In this document: positions 52,976 through 60,072 of the stretch, in pieces
Layout of the letters: the number at the start of each line of letters is the position of its first letter
Numbering within the stretch: the first letter of the stretch is position 1
Assembly (NCBI RefSeq): GCF_002443155.1
Contig: NZ_CP023667.1
Location: 1,426,001 to 1,490,000, forward strand
Reading direction: 5' to 3'
Source of the DNA: Alcaligenes faecalis
GTDB lineage: Bacteria; Pseudomonadota; Gammaproteobacteria; Burkholderiales; Burkholderiaceae_B
DNA: 64,000 bases
Position numbers and translations under genes: made by a program
The notes under the pieces: generated by a model
The model's database searches: none
Seen by the model: the letters and a program-made list of their open reading frames with translations, nothing else
What the model was told of the DNA's origin: nothing

Positions 52976-54165
52976 GCCACCTTGCCATCTCCAGCGCGGC
53001 CTTGAGCCGCAAGCTGCGGCAGTTTGTGGATACCGAGATCATCCCCAACGAGGTAATTCTGGCACAGGGAGATAATCTGGCCCGCGAGCTGACTCTGGAC
53101 CTGACACGCCGCGCTCAACAGGCGGGTTTGTTCGGCAGTTTTTACCCCATGCATCGCGGCGGTCGGATCGCCAGTTTGGTCGAATACTTGCCCGTGGCTG
53201 AACAGGAAGGACGCTCCGAATATGGCCCCGGCATTTTCGGGGCAGATGCCACGCTGGATGCGTATATGTTGAGTCATCATGGCTCGGCCAGCGTCAAACA
53301 GCGCTTTCTGACGCCCTTGCTCAAGGGCGATGCAGTGTCCAGTTACGCCATGTCCGAGCCGGACAGCATTGGTTCCATTCCGGCCACCATGCAATGTCAG
53401 GCCCGCCTGAAAGACGGGCAATGGCATGTGAATGGCCGCAAGTGGTTTATTTGCCGGGCGCAACTGGCCAGCTTCGCGACCGTGGTGGCGCGCAGCGCGG
53501 ACGGTCCCGTGAATGAGTCCTTGTCCATGGTGATCGTGCCCACGGATGCGGCGGGCTTTAAAGTCGTGCGCCCCTTGCCTTTGCTGGGACGTTATCAGGG
53601 GCAGAACGAGCTGCTGTTCAACAATGTGACCGTGCCGGAGGACTATGTTCTGGGCAGCGCCGGGCAGGGCATTGCCTTGATGCAAAAGCGCCTGGCTCTG
53701 GGCCGTATTCTGCGATCCGTGCAATGGTTGGGCTTGGCGCAACGCAGCTTTGAAATCATGTGCGAGCGCATTCATTCAGAGCGCGGAGAACTGGCCCGTC
53801 TGGCAGACAAGCAACTGGTTCGGGCGCGGGTCTATCAGGTGTATCGCGCCATTACCTCGGCTCGGTGCTTGCTGCGTGAAGCCGCCGTCAAGTTCGATGC
53901 GGGCTTGCCCAATTCCGTGGAGGTGAATGTGGCCAAGCTGGCGGCGTCGGATGCGGTCAGCGAGGCGGCAGATTCCGCTATCCAGATCATGGGGGCCGAA
54001 GGGCTGGCCGATTGGAGCCCCTTGTCCGGCATTTACCGGGCAGCGCGTACCACGCATATTCTGGATGGGGCGGACGATGCCTTGATCAGTACGGTCGGCA
54101 AGCACTTGCTGCAAGCCCACTACGCCATTCAGGAGACGGCAGACATGAACAAGGCAGTCGCATGA
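52972..54165 (+). CDS. acyl-CoA dehydrogenase-family flavoprotein
   Basis: 397 residues in the acyl-CoA dehydrogenase fold: SSYAMSEPDSIGSIPATMQCQARLKDGQWHVNGRKWFIC in the FAD region, LPLLGRYQGQNELLFNNVTVPEDYVLG, and the C-terminal QIMGAEGLADWSPLSGIYRAARTTHILDGADD. It overlaps its neighbours by ATGA at both ends. In a PDTC-type route it could oxidise a tetrahydro- or dihydrodipicolinate-derived acyl to the aromatic pyridine (inference). Confidence 0.9.
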   Translation: MSHLAISSAALSRKLRQFVDTEIIPNEVILAQGDNLARELTLDLTRRAQQAGLFGSFYPMHRGGRIASLVEYLPVAEQEGRSEYGPGIFGADATLDAYMLSHHGSASVKQRFLTPLLKGDAVSSYAMSEPDSIGSIPATMQCQARLKDGQWHVNGRKWFICRAQLASFATVVARSADGPVNESLSMVIVPTDAAGFKVVRPLPLLGRYQGQNELLFNNVTVPEDYVLGSAGQGIALMQKRLALGRILRSVQWLGLAQRSFEIMCERIHSERGELARLADKQLVRARVYQVYRAITSARCLLREAAVKFDAGLPNSVEVNVAKLAASDAVSEAADSAIQIMGAEGLADWSPLSGIYRAARTTHILDGADDALISTVGKHLLQAHYAIQETADMNKAVA

Positions 54166-55352
54166 TGCTATCGACACGGGCAAGCCGTTCTCCCTGGGTG
54201 TTGGCCAGTTTGATGACTCTGGCGATGGGTATGCCCATGATGGTGTTCTACGCCATCGGCGTCCTGGGCCCGCAAATCATTCAGGATCTGGGCATCTCGC
54301 GCGAGCAACTGGGGTGGTTGACCACCAGCACCTTTGGGCTGGCTGCCTTGCTTTCGCCGTGGGCGGGGGCCTTGGTGCAGCGCATGGGCAATCGGCACGG
54401 TTTGTTTTTGCTGTTCCTGCTGGTGGCCATGTCCTTTAGCCTGATTGCGGTGTTGCCGGGTTTCTGGGGTGTGCTGACGGCCTTGCTCTTGTGCGGCCTG
54501 GCGCAGTCCTTGGCCAACCCGGTGACCAATCAGGCCATTGCCCAGTTGGTACCGGCAGAGCGCAAGGCGGGGCTGGTTGGTATCAAGCAGTCCGGCGTGC
54601 AGGCTTCGGCCTTGCTGGCCGGTCTGGTCCTACCCACCCTGGCCTACAAACTGGGGTGGCGGGGGGCGTTTGTGGTGTGGGTACCTGCCATGCTGTGCCT
54701 GTCCTACTTTGCCCTGCAGCTTTTGCCAGCCAGAGCCAGCACTGCAGCTGGCAGCATGTCCTGGCGCTTGCCCTGGCCCAGCCAACAGCTTTGGCTATTG
54801 ATGGCCATTCAGCTGTGCGCGGGTCTGGTGCTGTCGTCCTTCATCACTTTTCTGGGTGTTTTTGCGCAGCAGCTGGGCGTGTCGCCGTACTGGATAGGGA
54901 TGTTGGTCAGTGGCTTTGGGGTGATGGGGATTGTGTCCCGAGTGCTCTTGACGCCTATCGCTGCCCGCTTTGGTGATGAAACCTTGTTGCTGGGCATCCT
55001 GTTTGTCATCCCGATTGTGGCCTTGTTGCTGATGATGATGGCCGCACCGGACAGGCTTTGGCCCTTGGGAGCCGGCGTGCTGGCCATTGGCCTGACCCTG
55101 GTGGCGACCAATGCAATTGCCATGAGCATGTTGCTGCGAGATGCCCGCTTTGGAGCACCGGCTCGTACAGCAGGGCTGTTGTCCGTCGGGTTCTTTGGTG
55201 GCTTTGCCTTTGGCCCGCCACTGTTTGGTGTGCTGCTGCGCTCGCCCGAAGGCTTTGCCGCTGCCTGGCCTTTCCTGATGGGCATTCTGGTGTGCGCCAG
55301 CTTGTTGTGCCTGATTCTGTACCAGGTTCGTCGCATGGCGAAAGGGGAATGA
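54162..55352 (+). CDS. MFS transporter in the metallophore operon
   Basis: 396 residues from ATG 54162, four-base overlap with the dehydrogenase; ATG 54165 is an equal choice. Twelve helices with ALVQRMGNRHGLFLLFLLVAMS, QLVPAERKAGLVGIKQSGVQASALLAGLVLPTLAYKLGWRGAF and a long Thr-Pro-type second half. This differs from the FptX-like carrier at 46081. It is the likely exporter of the finished product, since the operon otherwise lacks one. Confidence 0.88.
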   Translation: MMLSTRASRSPWVLASLMTLAMGMPMMVFYAIGVLGPQIIQDLGISREQLGWLTTSTFGLAALLSPWAGALVQRMGNRHGLFLLFLLVAMSFSLIAVLPGFWGVLTALLLCGLAQSLANPVTNQAIAQLVPAERKAGLVGIKQSGVQASALLAGLVLPTLAYKLGWRGAFVVWVPAMLCLSYFALQLLPARASTAAGSMSWRLPWPSQQLWLLMAIQLCAGLVLSSFITFLGVFAQQLGVSPYWIGMLVSGFGVMGIVSRVLLTPIAARFGDETLLLGILFVIPIVALLLMMMAAPDRLWPLGAGVLAIGLTLVATNAIAMSMLLRDARFGAPARTAGLLSVGFFGGFAFGPPLFGVLLRSPEGFAAAWPFLMGILVCASLLCLILYQVRRMAKGE

Positions 55353-55356
55353 TGGG

Positions 55357-56397
55357 ATGTCTGTAGATGTATTGGGATCAGCCAGCATAGAGTCCATTTT
55401 TGCGAATATGGACCAGGTTGCCGAGCAATGTGGGGAGCAGTTTCCCTTGTTCAGACAGTCCTCGTCCGAGCAATGGACCTTGTCGCGACGCGGCTCCTGG
55501 TTGGGGGGCTTCTGGGCGGGCTTGTGGTGGCGACGTGCCTTGATCAGTGGTCAGGAGCAGGATAGGGAGCAGGCGTTGAACTGGAGCCAGAAGCTGCAAG
55601 TCTGGCTGGAAGAGCCCAGCATCAATCGCAGCTTTGTGTTCTGGTATGGCTCCGGCCTGGGCAGCATCTGGCATGGGGATAGAGAGGCCGAAGCCCATGT
55701 CGATCAGGCTGCTCAGGCTCTGCTGAACAGCTTTGATGCCTCCAGCGGATTCTGGCCCTTGGGTTCCGGAATGGGGGGCGGGGAAGCGGGCAATCACATT
55801 TTGAATGTGGATGCTCTGGCTCCTACGCTCTTGGTGCTGGATGCGCAGGGCGGGCCGGTGGCGCGTCAGTTTGGGCAATGGCATGTGGATGCCTGCCTGC
55901 GTTATCTGCAGAAGCGCAGCGGAGCCTGGCGGGATACGGTCTTGCTACGCGGGAACGATGTGCTGGCCGAGCAGGGGGCTGAAACCTGGCAACGAGGGCA
56001 GGCCTGGGCCATGTTGGGTATGGCAACCGCAACGCGCTTGTATGACAGAAAGTCCTATGCTCAAGCAGCCCTGAATGCCTGCCGATATTGGCACGAGCGT
56101 TGGGGGAAGTTTGCGCATGGCTTTTTGACGCAAGAGTCCCCACTGAGCCCGGTAGACCGTTCAGCCTGGGCGATTGCTTCTTTGGCCATGTATGAGCTGT
56201 GGCAGATTCTGCCGGAACAGCAATGGCTGCACGAGCAATCGCGCTTGTACCTGGATGCCTTGCTGACTCCCGAGTTAAGTGAGACAGGGCGCTTTGTGGG
56301 GCATCTTTATAAAGTTGCACCGGGGCAGTCTGAACTGGTGGAATCGGCCTGCGCCAGCTTCTTTTTGCTGGAGGCCTTGCTGGCGCATTCGGCTTGA
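55357..56397 (+). CDS. six-hairpin glycosidase-like protein (GH88/GH105 type)
   Basis: 346 residues of an (alpha/alpha)6 barrel. Family-like stretches are RRGSWLGGFWAGLWWRRAL (the WTxGFWPG counterpart), GNHILNVDALAPTLLVL, WRDTVLLRGNDVLAEQGAETWQRGQAWAMLGMATATRLY and WAIASLAMYELWQIL. GH88 proteins cleave unsaturated glucuronyl units, but no signal peptide is seen, so the substrate is cytosolic. It is four bases after the MFS gene and the last of the operon. A function in metallophore work is unknown; removal of a sugar from a stored product is one option. Confidence 0.75.
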   Translation: MSVDVLGSASIESIFANMDQVAEQCGEQFPLFRQSSSEQWTLSRRGSWLGGFWAGLWWRRALISGQEQDREQALNWSQKLQVWLEEPSINRSFVFWYGSGLGSIWHGDREAEAHVDQAAQALLNSFDASSGFWPLGSGMGGGEAGNHILNVDALAPTLLVLDAQGGPVARQFGQWHVDACLRYLQKRSGAWRDTVLLRGNDVLAEQGAETWQRGQAWAMLGMATATRLYDRKSYAQAALNACRYWHERWGKFAHGFLTQESPLSPVDRSAWAIASLAMYELWQILPEQQWLHEQSRLYLDALLTPELSETGRFVGHLYKVAPGQSELVESACASFFLLEALLAHSA

Positions 56398-56456
56398 TGC
56401 GCTTACAGGTCGGTTGCTTGCTTTACTGAACAGGGGCATGGCGTGTCGATAACAAA

Positions 56457-56487
56457 CAGGCCAAAACACAGAAATGGTTTTGGCCTG
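56457..56487. terminator. bidirectional terminator at the cluster end
   Basis: CAGGCCAAAAC (56457-56467), loop ACAGAAATG, GTTTTGGCCTG (56477-56487): a perfect 11-bp stem, then CTTTGC. It ends the biosynthetic operon and, on minus, the DsrE gene, which stops at 56512. Confidence 0.75.
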
Positions 56488-56511
56488 CTTTGCATTTGAC
56501 GATGCAGCGTA

Positions 56512-56886
56512 TCAGGAAATCTGTAAAGATCCGGTCGCACCCATCAGCAGGTCGATCACATCCGGTGCGGTAATGATCTCAAAACGCGGGTCCATCTGCT
56601 CGGCGCTCAGGCCGTTATGCAGCATGCAGGACTTGCACACGGCCACGCGTCCACCTTGCTCCAGATACTTCTTCAACAGATCTGCGGCCGGTTCAAAGGG
56701 TGCGCCAATACTGATAGGTTCGGCGGCACCGGGTACACCCAGCGCGACTCCTTCAGCCATCAGAATCAGGCAGGCGCTATGTCCTTTCTGAACCGCATTG
56801 ACCGCCATGGTCAGGGCTACGGTTACCTTATCGGGATTGCCCTGTGCATGAAACAGCGTGGATACGAAAGCAGCGGGTTTAGGCAT
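56512..56886 (-). CDS. DsrE/DsrF-like family protein
   Basis: 124 residues from ATG 56886 with AGGAG eight bases upstream. The DsrE fold is shown by VTVALTMAVNAVQKGHSACLILMAEGVALGV, the APFEPAADLLKKYLEQGGRVAVCKSCMLHNGL stretch with two Cys (CKSC) and FEIITAPDVIDLLMGA. Such proteins carry or relay sulfane sulfur. It forms a unit with a 58-residue protein and diverges from an ArsR regulator. A sulfur-responsive role is inferred. Confidence 0.88.
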   Translation of the reverse strand: MPKPAAFVSTLFHAQGNPDKVTVALTMAVNAVQKGHSACLILMAEGVALGVPGAAEPISIGAPFEPAADLLKKYLEQGGRVAVCKSCMLHNGLSAEQMDPRFEIITAPDVIDLLMGATGSLQIS

Positions 56887-56908
56887 CACAGTTCTCCTTG
56901 GTTTCGGT

Positions 56909-57085
56909 TCAAGACTTGAATTCGTTGAATGCTGCAACGGCATTGGCGGCGTACATCACGGACGGGCCACCGCCCATATAAATCGCCACGCTCAAGGCTT
57001 CGTGCTCTTCTTCCAGACTGGCTCCCATCTGCGCCAGATTGCTGGAAATACCTTGGGTCAGTCGCTTGTAGCTAGTTTCACTCAT
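56909..57085 (-). CDS. small protein of unknown function, 58 residues
   Basis: From ATG 57085 with AGGAG upstream; an earlier in-frame ATG is out of the ribosome-site context. The sequence starts MSETSYKRLTQGISSNLAQMGASL and has a conserved-looking end GGGPSVMYAANAVAAFNEFK. No membrane helix or Cys is present, so it is not a redox protein. It lies 22 bases upstream of the DsrE gene and is the first gene after the divergent ArsR promoter. I do not recognise its family. Confidence 0.7.
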   Translation of the reverse strand: MSETSYKRLTQGISSNLAQMGASLEEEHEALSVAIYMGGGPSVMYAANAVAAFNEFKS

Positions 57086-57155
57086 GCATAACTCCTGTCG
57101 TATTAACAAAAGCAAAGGAATGCTGAAATTATTGACTGCATTAATTAAGTATATG

Positions 57156-57182
57156 CTAAATTAATATTTATCTAAATTAATA
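57156..57182. promoter_or_regulatory. direct repeat CTAAATTAATA, candidate ArsR operator
   Basis: CTAAATTAATA at 57156-57166 and again at 57172-57182, 16 bases apart, in an AT-rich divergent promoter between the 58-residue gene and the ArsR gene. TTAATTAA lies just before. Similar AT-rich boxes serve BigR/YgaV-type repressors. Confidence 0.6.
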
Positions 57183-57204
57183 AGCAAGAAAAGCTGGATA
57201 AACC

Positions 57205-57516
57205 ATGATCCAAAGCAAATCGGACATCGAGCTCTTACAAGAGAGCGCTGATCAGGCCGCGGCCTTGTTGCAAGCGGTGGGCAATCCCAAACGCCTGGTG
57301 ATCTTGTGTCTCTTGATTCAGCAAGGCGAGATGAGTGTAGGAGCACTGAACGAGATGGTGGCGCTAAGCCCTTCGGCCCTGTCACAGCATTTGGCGCGTA
57401 TGCGCCAGGAAGGCCTGGTCAGCTACCGGCGCGAGGCGCAGACCTTGTATTACCGCATTGAGGATCCGAACGTCGCCAAGTTGATTGGCACCTTGAAAGA
57501 TATTTTCTGTCCCTGA
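57205..57516 (+). CDS. ArsR/SmtB-family repressor (BigR/SqrR-like)
   Basis: 103 residues: winged helix with AALLQAVGNPKRLVILCLLIQQGEMSVGALNEMVALSPSALSQHLARMRQEGLVSYRREAQTLYYRI-type layout. One Cys (C35) in helix 2 and a C-terminal Cys (ending FCP) could form the persulfide or disulfide sensor pair known for BigR and SqrR. It is divergent to the DsrE unit, with DUF2892 following. Sulfide or persulfide sensing is the most likely signal; arsenic is less likely, since no ars genes are near. Confidence 0.88.
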   Translation: MIQSKSDIELLQESADQAAALLQAVGNPKRLVILCLLIQQGEMSVGALNEMVALSPSALSQHLARMRQEGLVSYRREAQTLYYRIEDPNVAKLIGTLKDIFCP

Positions 57517-57604
57517 GCCTGAAGGCCGCAGGGAGCAGGGCGCATCGCCTTCCAGCCATCGCCCGACCCGTTTTTCCCTTGCTTCTTTGTTGAAAGGATT
57601 CGCC

Positions 57605-57802
57605 ATGAAAAGCAATGTAGGTGGTTTGGATCGTATTGTTCGTATCGTTGTGGGTGTGGTGCTGATTGCGCTGGCAGCCACGCAGGTCATAGGCTGGTGG
57701 GGCTGGCTGGGCCTGATTCCCCTGATCACGGGCCTGGTCGGTTTTTGCCCGCTGTACCCCATGCTGGGTCTGAGTACCTGCCCGCTGAAAAAGCGTCAGT
57801 AA
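57605..57802 (+). CDS. DUF2892 membrane protein (YgaP-type)
   Basis: 65 residues from ATG 57605, after AAAGGA. The family opening NVGGLDRIVRIVVGVVLIALA, a second helix WWGWLGLIPLITGLVGFCPLYPMLGLSTC with the CPLY...STCPL motif are complete. DUF2892 proteins are often fused to rhodanese domains as in YgaP, again pointing to sulfane sulfur. It follows the ArsR gene by about 90 bases and ends ahead of a terminator. Confidence 0.9.
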   Translation: MKSNVGGLDRIVRIVVGVVLIALAATQVIGWWGWLGLIPLITGLVGFCPLYPMLGLSTCPLKKRQ

Positions 57803-57840
57803 ATCAGTCCCCATAGCCCAATAGCGGGCCATTCCCACCT

Positions 57841-57880
57841 GCTCCTTGAGAGGATTCATTCGGCTCAAGGAGCCTTTTTA
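57841..57880 (+). terminator. intrinsic terminator after the DUF2892 gene
   Basis: GCTCCTTGAG (57841-57850) pairs with CTCAAGGAGC (57864-57873) over a 13-base loop, followed by CTTTTTATT. Confidence 0.8.
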
Positions 57881-57953
57881 TTGCCTGAGAATCGGCTTTG
57901 CCCAGCGGATGCGTGGCGGCCAAAGCAAGGCGCTTGGCTGGCCTTTTCGCCAA

Positions 57954-57986
57954 TGTATGATACAAATCTGTTCAATGTGGACATTG
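57954..57986. promoter_or_regulatory. twin palindromes ahead of the zeta-toxin gene
   Basis: TGTAT-G-ATACA (57954-57964) and CAATGT-GG-ACATTG (57973-57986), both perfect, ending 13 bases before the toxin ATG. This is where an autoregulatory toxin-antitoxin operator would lie. Confidence 0.6.
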
Positions 57987-57999
57987 TTTAGGTGTATTT

Positions 58000-58548
58000 A
58001 TGTCTGGCAACAACGCTGACACGGGCAAGAGCAAAAAGATTCTGATCATTGCTGGCCCGAACGGGGCAGGCAAGACGACGTTTGCGCGCTCTTTCCTCCC
58101 GGCCGAGGCGGAGGTGCTGCGCTTTATCAATGCAGATCTGATCGCAGCGGGCCTGTCTCCGTTTGCACCAGAAAGCGCGGCCATCAAGGCCGGTCGTTTG
58201 ATGCTGGATGAGCTGAAAGAAGCGGTTCGCCTGGGCGAGAGCTTCGCGCTGGAAACGACCTTGTCTGGCCAGGGCTATGTGCGTCATATTGAAAAATGGC
58301 AGGCGCAGGGCTATCGAGTCAGCTTGTATTTTTTAAGTCTGCCCGATGCGGATATGGCGATCGCGCGGGTGGCAGAACGGGTACGTCAGGGTGGTCATAA
58401 CATCCCCGAACCCGTCATTCGTCGCCGCTTTGCGGCTGGCATGAAGAACTTCCTGCATCATTATCGGGATACCGTGGATGATTGGGTTTTGTACGATAAC
58501 GCAGGTAGTGTGCCAGTCCTGTTGGAGTGGGGAGAGAAAGATGAATAA
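58000..58548 (+). CDS. zeta-toxin family kinase
   Basis: 182 residues. P-loop GPNGAGKTT (19-27), then RFINADLIAAGLSPFAPESAAIKAGRLMLDEL and SFALETTLSGQGYVRHIEKWQAQGY, the usual zeta/PezT core; the lid region has RVAERVRQGGHNIPEPVIRRRF. Zeta toxins phosphorylate UDP-N-acetylglucosamine and so block cell-wall synthesis, though short chromosomal forms may have other substrates. The end overlaps a 62-residue gene by eight bases. The common order is antitoxin first; here nothing that looks like an epsilon protein precedes it. Confidence 0.9.
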   Translation: MSGNNADTGKSKKILIIAGPNGAGKTTFARSFLPAEAEVLRFINADLIAAGLSPFAPESAAIKAGRLMLDELKEAVRLGESFALETTLSGQGYVRHIEKWQAQGYRVSLYFLSLPDADMAIARVAERVRQGGHNIPEPVIRRRFAAGMKNFLHHYRDTVDDWVLYDNAGSVPVLLEWGEKDE

Positions 58549-58729
58549 AGAAGATATTTCCAAAGCAAAGAACCCGGACTTGCGGGCCTCCCTGGCCGCT
58601 CTGGAGCGTGCCGCGCAGTCGGCACGTTTTGTGGCCATGCAAACCAATACCTCGGTGGTGTTGGTGGAGAACGGCAAGATGATCAAGCTCTCTGCAGAGC
58701 AATTGCGGCAGGAAGTCTGCAAAAGCTGA
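58541..58729 (+). CDS. small protein, putative antitoxin partner of the zeta toxin
   Basis: 62 residues from ATG 58541, with GGGGAG eight bases upstream and an eight-base overlap with the toxin gene. The sequence is mainly helical (NPDLRASLAALERAAQSARFVAMQTNTS) and ends VVLVENGKMIKLSAEQLRQE. I recall similar short proteins beside chromosomal zeta-like kinases, but neither sequence nor size matches the epsilon antitoxin. The following 220 bases (58730-58950) hold nothing I can name. Confidence 0.75.
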   Translation: MNKEDISKAKNPDLRASLAALERAAQSARFVAMQTNTSVVLVENGKMIKLSAEQLRQEVCKS

Positions 58730-58950
58730 TGACGTTGGGATGCTATCGCTGTTCTGGCCTGCTCATACGGTACTTTTATTTCTGCTGAGCGGCCGATTTC
58801 TTGACGTGCTCAAGGGGGCGATGGGTCTTGTAGAGCGACTTGGGGTGGTCGCATGAATATCCATATAGAGCATTGAATTAGCCTGGAAGCAGGCTGGTGG
58901 ACTGAGTTGCTACTGCAGTCTGCCAGGCACTCTTGCCATACAGATCGGCC

Positions 58951-59787
58951 TCAGACCATGCCTGCATCCTGCCCTGCATCGAGGTACTGGCTCAAGGTCG
59001 CCAAAAACTCCGAAGGTGGATAGGCAAAGGTCTTTTTAAAGGCCACTGAATACGCGCTCAGGCTTTCATAGCCGCTTTCCAGCGCCGCCTGCGTGATGGA
59101 CTTGCCTTGCAGCAGAAACTGGATCGAGGCCATCAGCCGCATCTGCTGCCGCCATTTCCCCAGATTCATCCCCGTGCTTTTCAGAAAACGCCGATGCAGG
59201 GTTTTCGGCGTCAAGGCGTATTGCTGCGCCACCTCATCCATTGTTTTTTGCTGGGCGGGCGAGCGCACCAGATCTTCGCAAATCCGCCGCATCAACTCAT
59301 CTTCTGGCCAGGGCAAATGAAAAGGCAGGGGATGCAGCACGCGCAGCTCTTCGATCAATAGCTGGCCCAGCAGTGCGTCTCGCAAAGGTGGGTTTTCTTG
59401 CGGAATCACCTGCACCAGTGCGGCAATCAATTCACGTACCAGTGGCGTGACATGGATCACGCAATCGTGGTCCGGCAGTTGCGCGGCCAGAATTTCATCA
59501 ATAAACAGACCATGCACATTCACTGCGGTGGTGGCATTGAGCTGATGCGGCACACCGGGTCGCAACCAGACGGCGGTGGTGGGTGGCACCAGCCACTGAC
59601 CGGTATCGGCCTGCACCAGCAGTACGCCTTCAGTGGCATACAAAAGATGCCCACGATGGTGGCTATGGCGGGGCACTTCATGCCCGGCCGGGTAATGCTC
59701 GATCACCCCGCTGACCAGCAAGGGCGAGGTATCGGAGTGCGACAAGTCCAGCGCCCGCCCACCGCGTTCAGGGGATGCGTAGCCCAT
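58951..59787 (-). CDS. AraC-family regulator with cupin domain
   Basis: 278 residues. Cupin with VPRHSHHRGHLLYATEGVLLVQADTGQWLVPPTTAVWLRPGVPHQL, two HTH motifs (DEVAQQYALTPKTLHRRFLKSTGMNLGKWR and KSITQAALESGYESLSAYSVAFKKTFAYPPSEF). NimR-type layout, like the one at 27133. No adjacent pump gene; it faces away from the leuA leader 116 bases off. Target unknown. Confidence 0.9.
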   Translation of the reverse strand: MGYASPERGGRALDLSHSDTSPLLVSGVIEHYPAGHEVPRHSHHRGHLLYATEGVLLVQADTGQWLVPPTTAVWLRPGVPHQLNATTAVNVHGLFIDEILAAQLPDHDCVIHVTPLVRELIAALVQVIPQENPPLRDALLGQLLIEELRVLHPLPFHLPWPEDELMRRICEDLVRSPAQQKTMDEVAQQYALTPKTLHRRFLKSTGMNLGKWRQQMRLMASIQFLLQGKSITQAALESGYESLSAYSVAFKKTFAYPPSEFLATLSQYLDAGQDAGMV

Positions 59788-59903
59788 GTTCAGAAATGTC
59801 CAAAAAGATAAAACAAATGACTATTTTTTGATAGAAAGCCAAGTGCCTTGCAGTCTAAATTGCTTTTATCGTCTTCATCAAGCATCTTGGGATTGAACCT
59901 GCT

Positions 59904-60017
59904 GTGACTCATTTGCACTTGCTATCGCTAGGCCTACTAGCCCTGACATCCGGTCGGGGTCCGTACGCCTGTGTGTGCGAATGGTCCTATCCTGGTTTCC
60001 CCAGACCCCGACTGTAG
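59904..60017 (+). CDS. leucine-rich leader peptide of leuA (attenuation candidate)
   Basis: 37 codons from GTG 59904. Residues 4-14 read LHLLSLGLLAL: seven Leu in eleven, of which four use the rare codon CTA. It lies in the leader of leuA and its end overlaps a strong hairpin. This is the classical picture of ribosome-mediated attenuation by leucyl-tRNA supply. The ribosome site is weak, so an initiation slightly different from GTG is possible. Confidence 0.7.
   Translation: MTHLHLLSLGLLALTSGRGPYACVCEWSYPGFPRPRL
59953..60012 (+). promoter_or_regulatory. leuA leader hairpin
   Basis: GTCGGGGTC (59953-59961) pairs exactly with GACCCCGAC (60004-60012); the stem may extend by two more pairs. A second hairpin GCTCC-TT-GGAGC lies at 60021-60032. 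Neither is followed by a U-run, so if attenuation happens, it may be by Rho or by masking the leuA ribosome site. Confidence 0.5.
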
Positions 60018-60072
60018 CCAGCTCCTTGGAGCAGGGAAGCCAGGTATGTCATTCCCTATATTCGAGGTTCTC

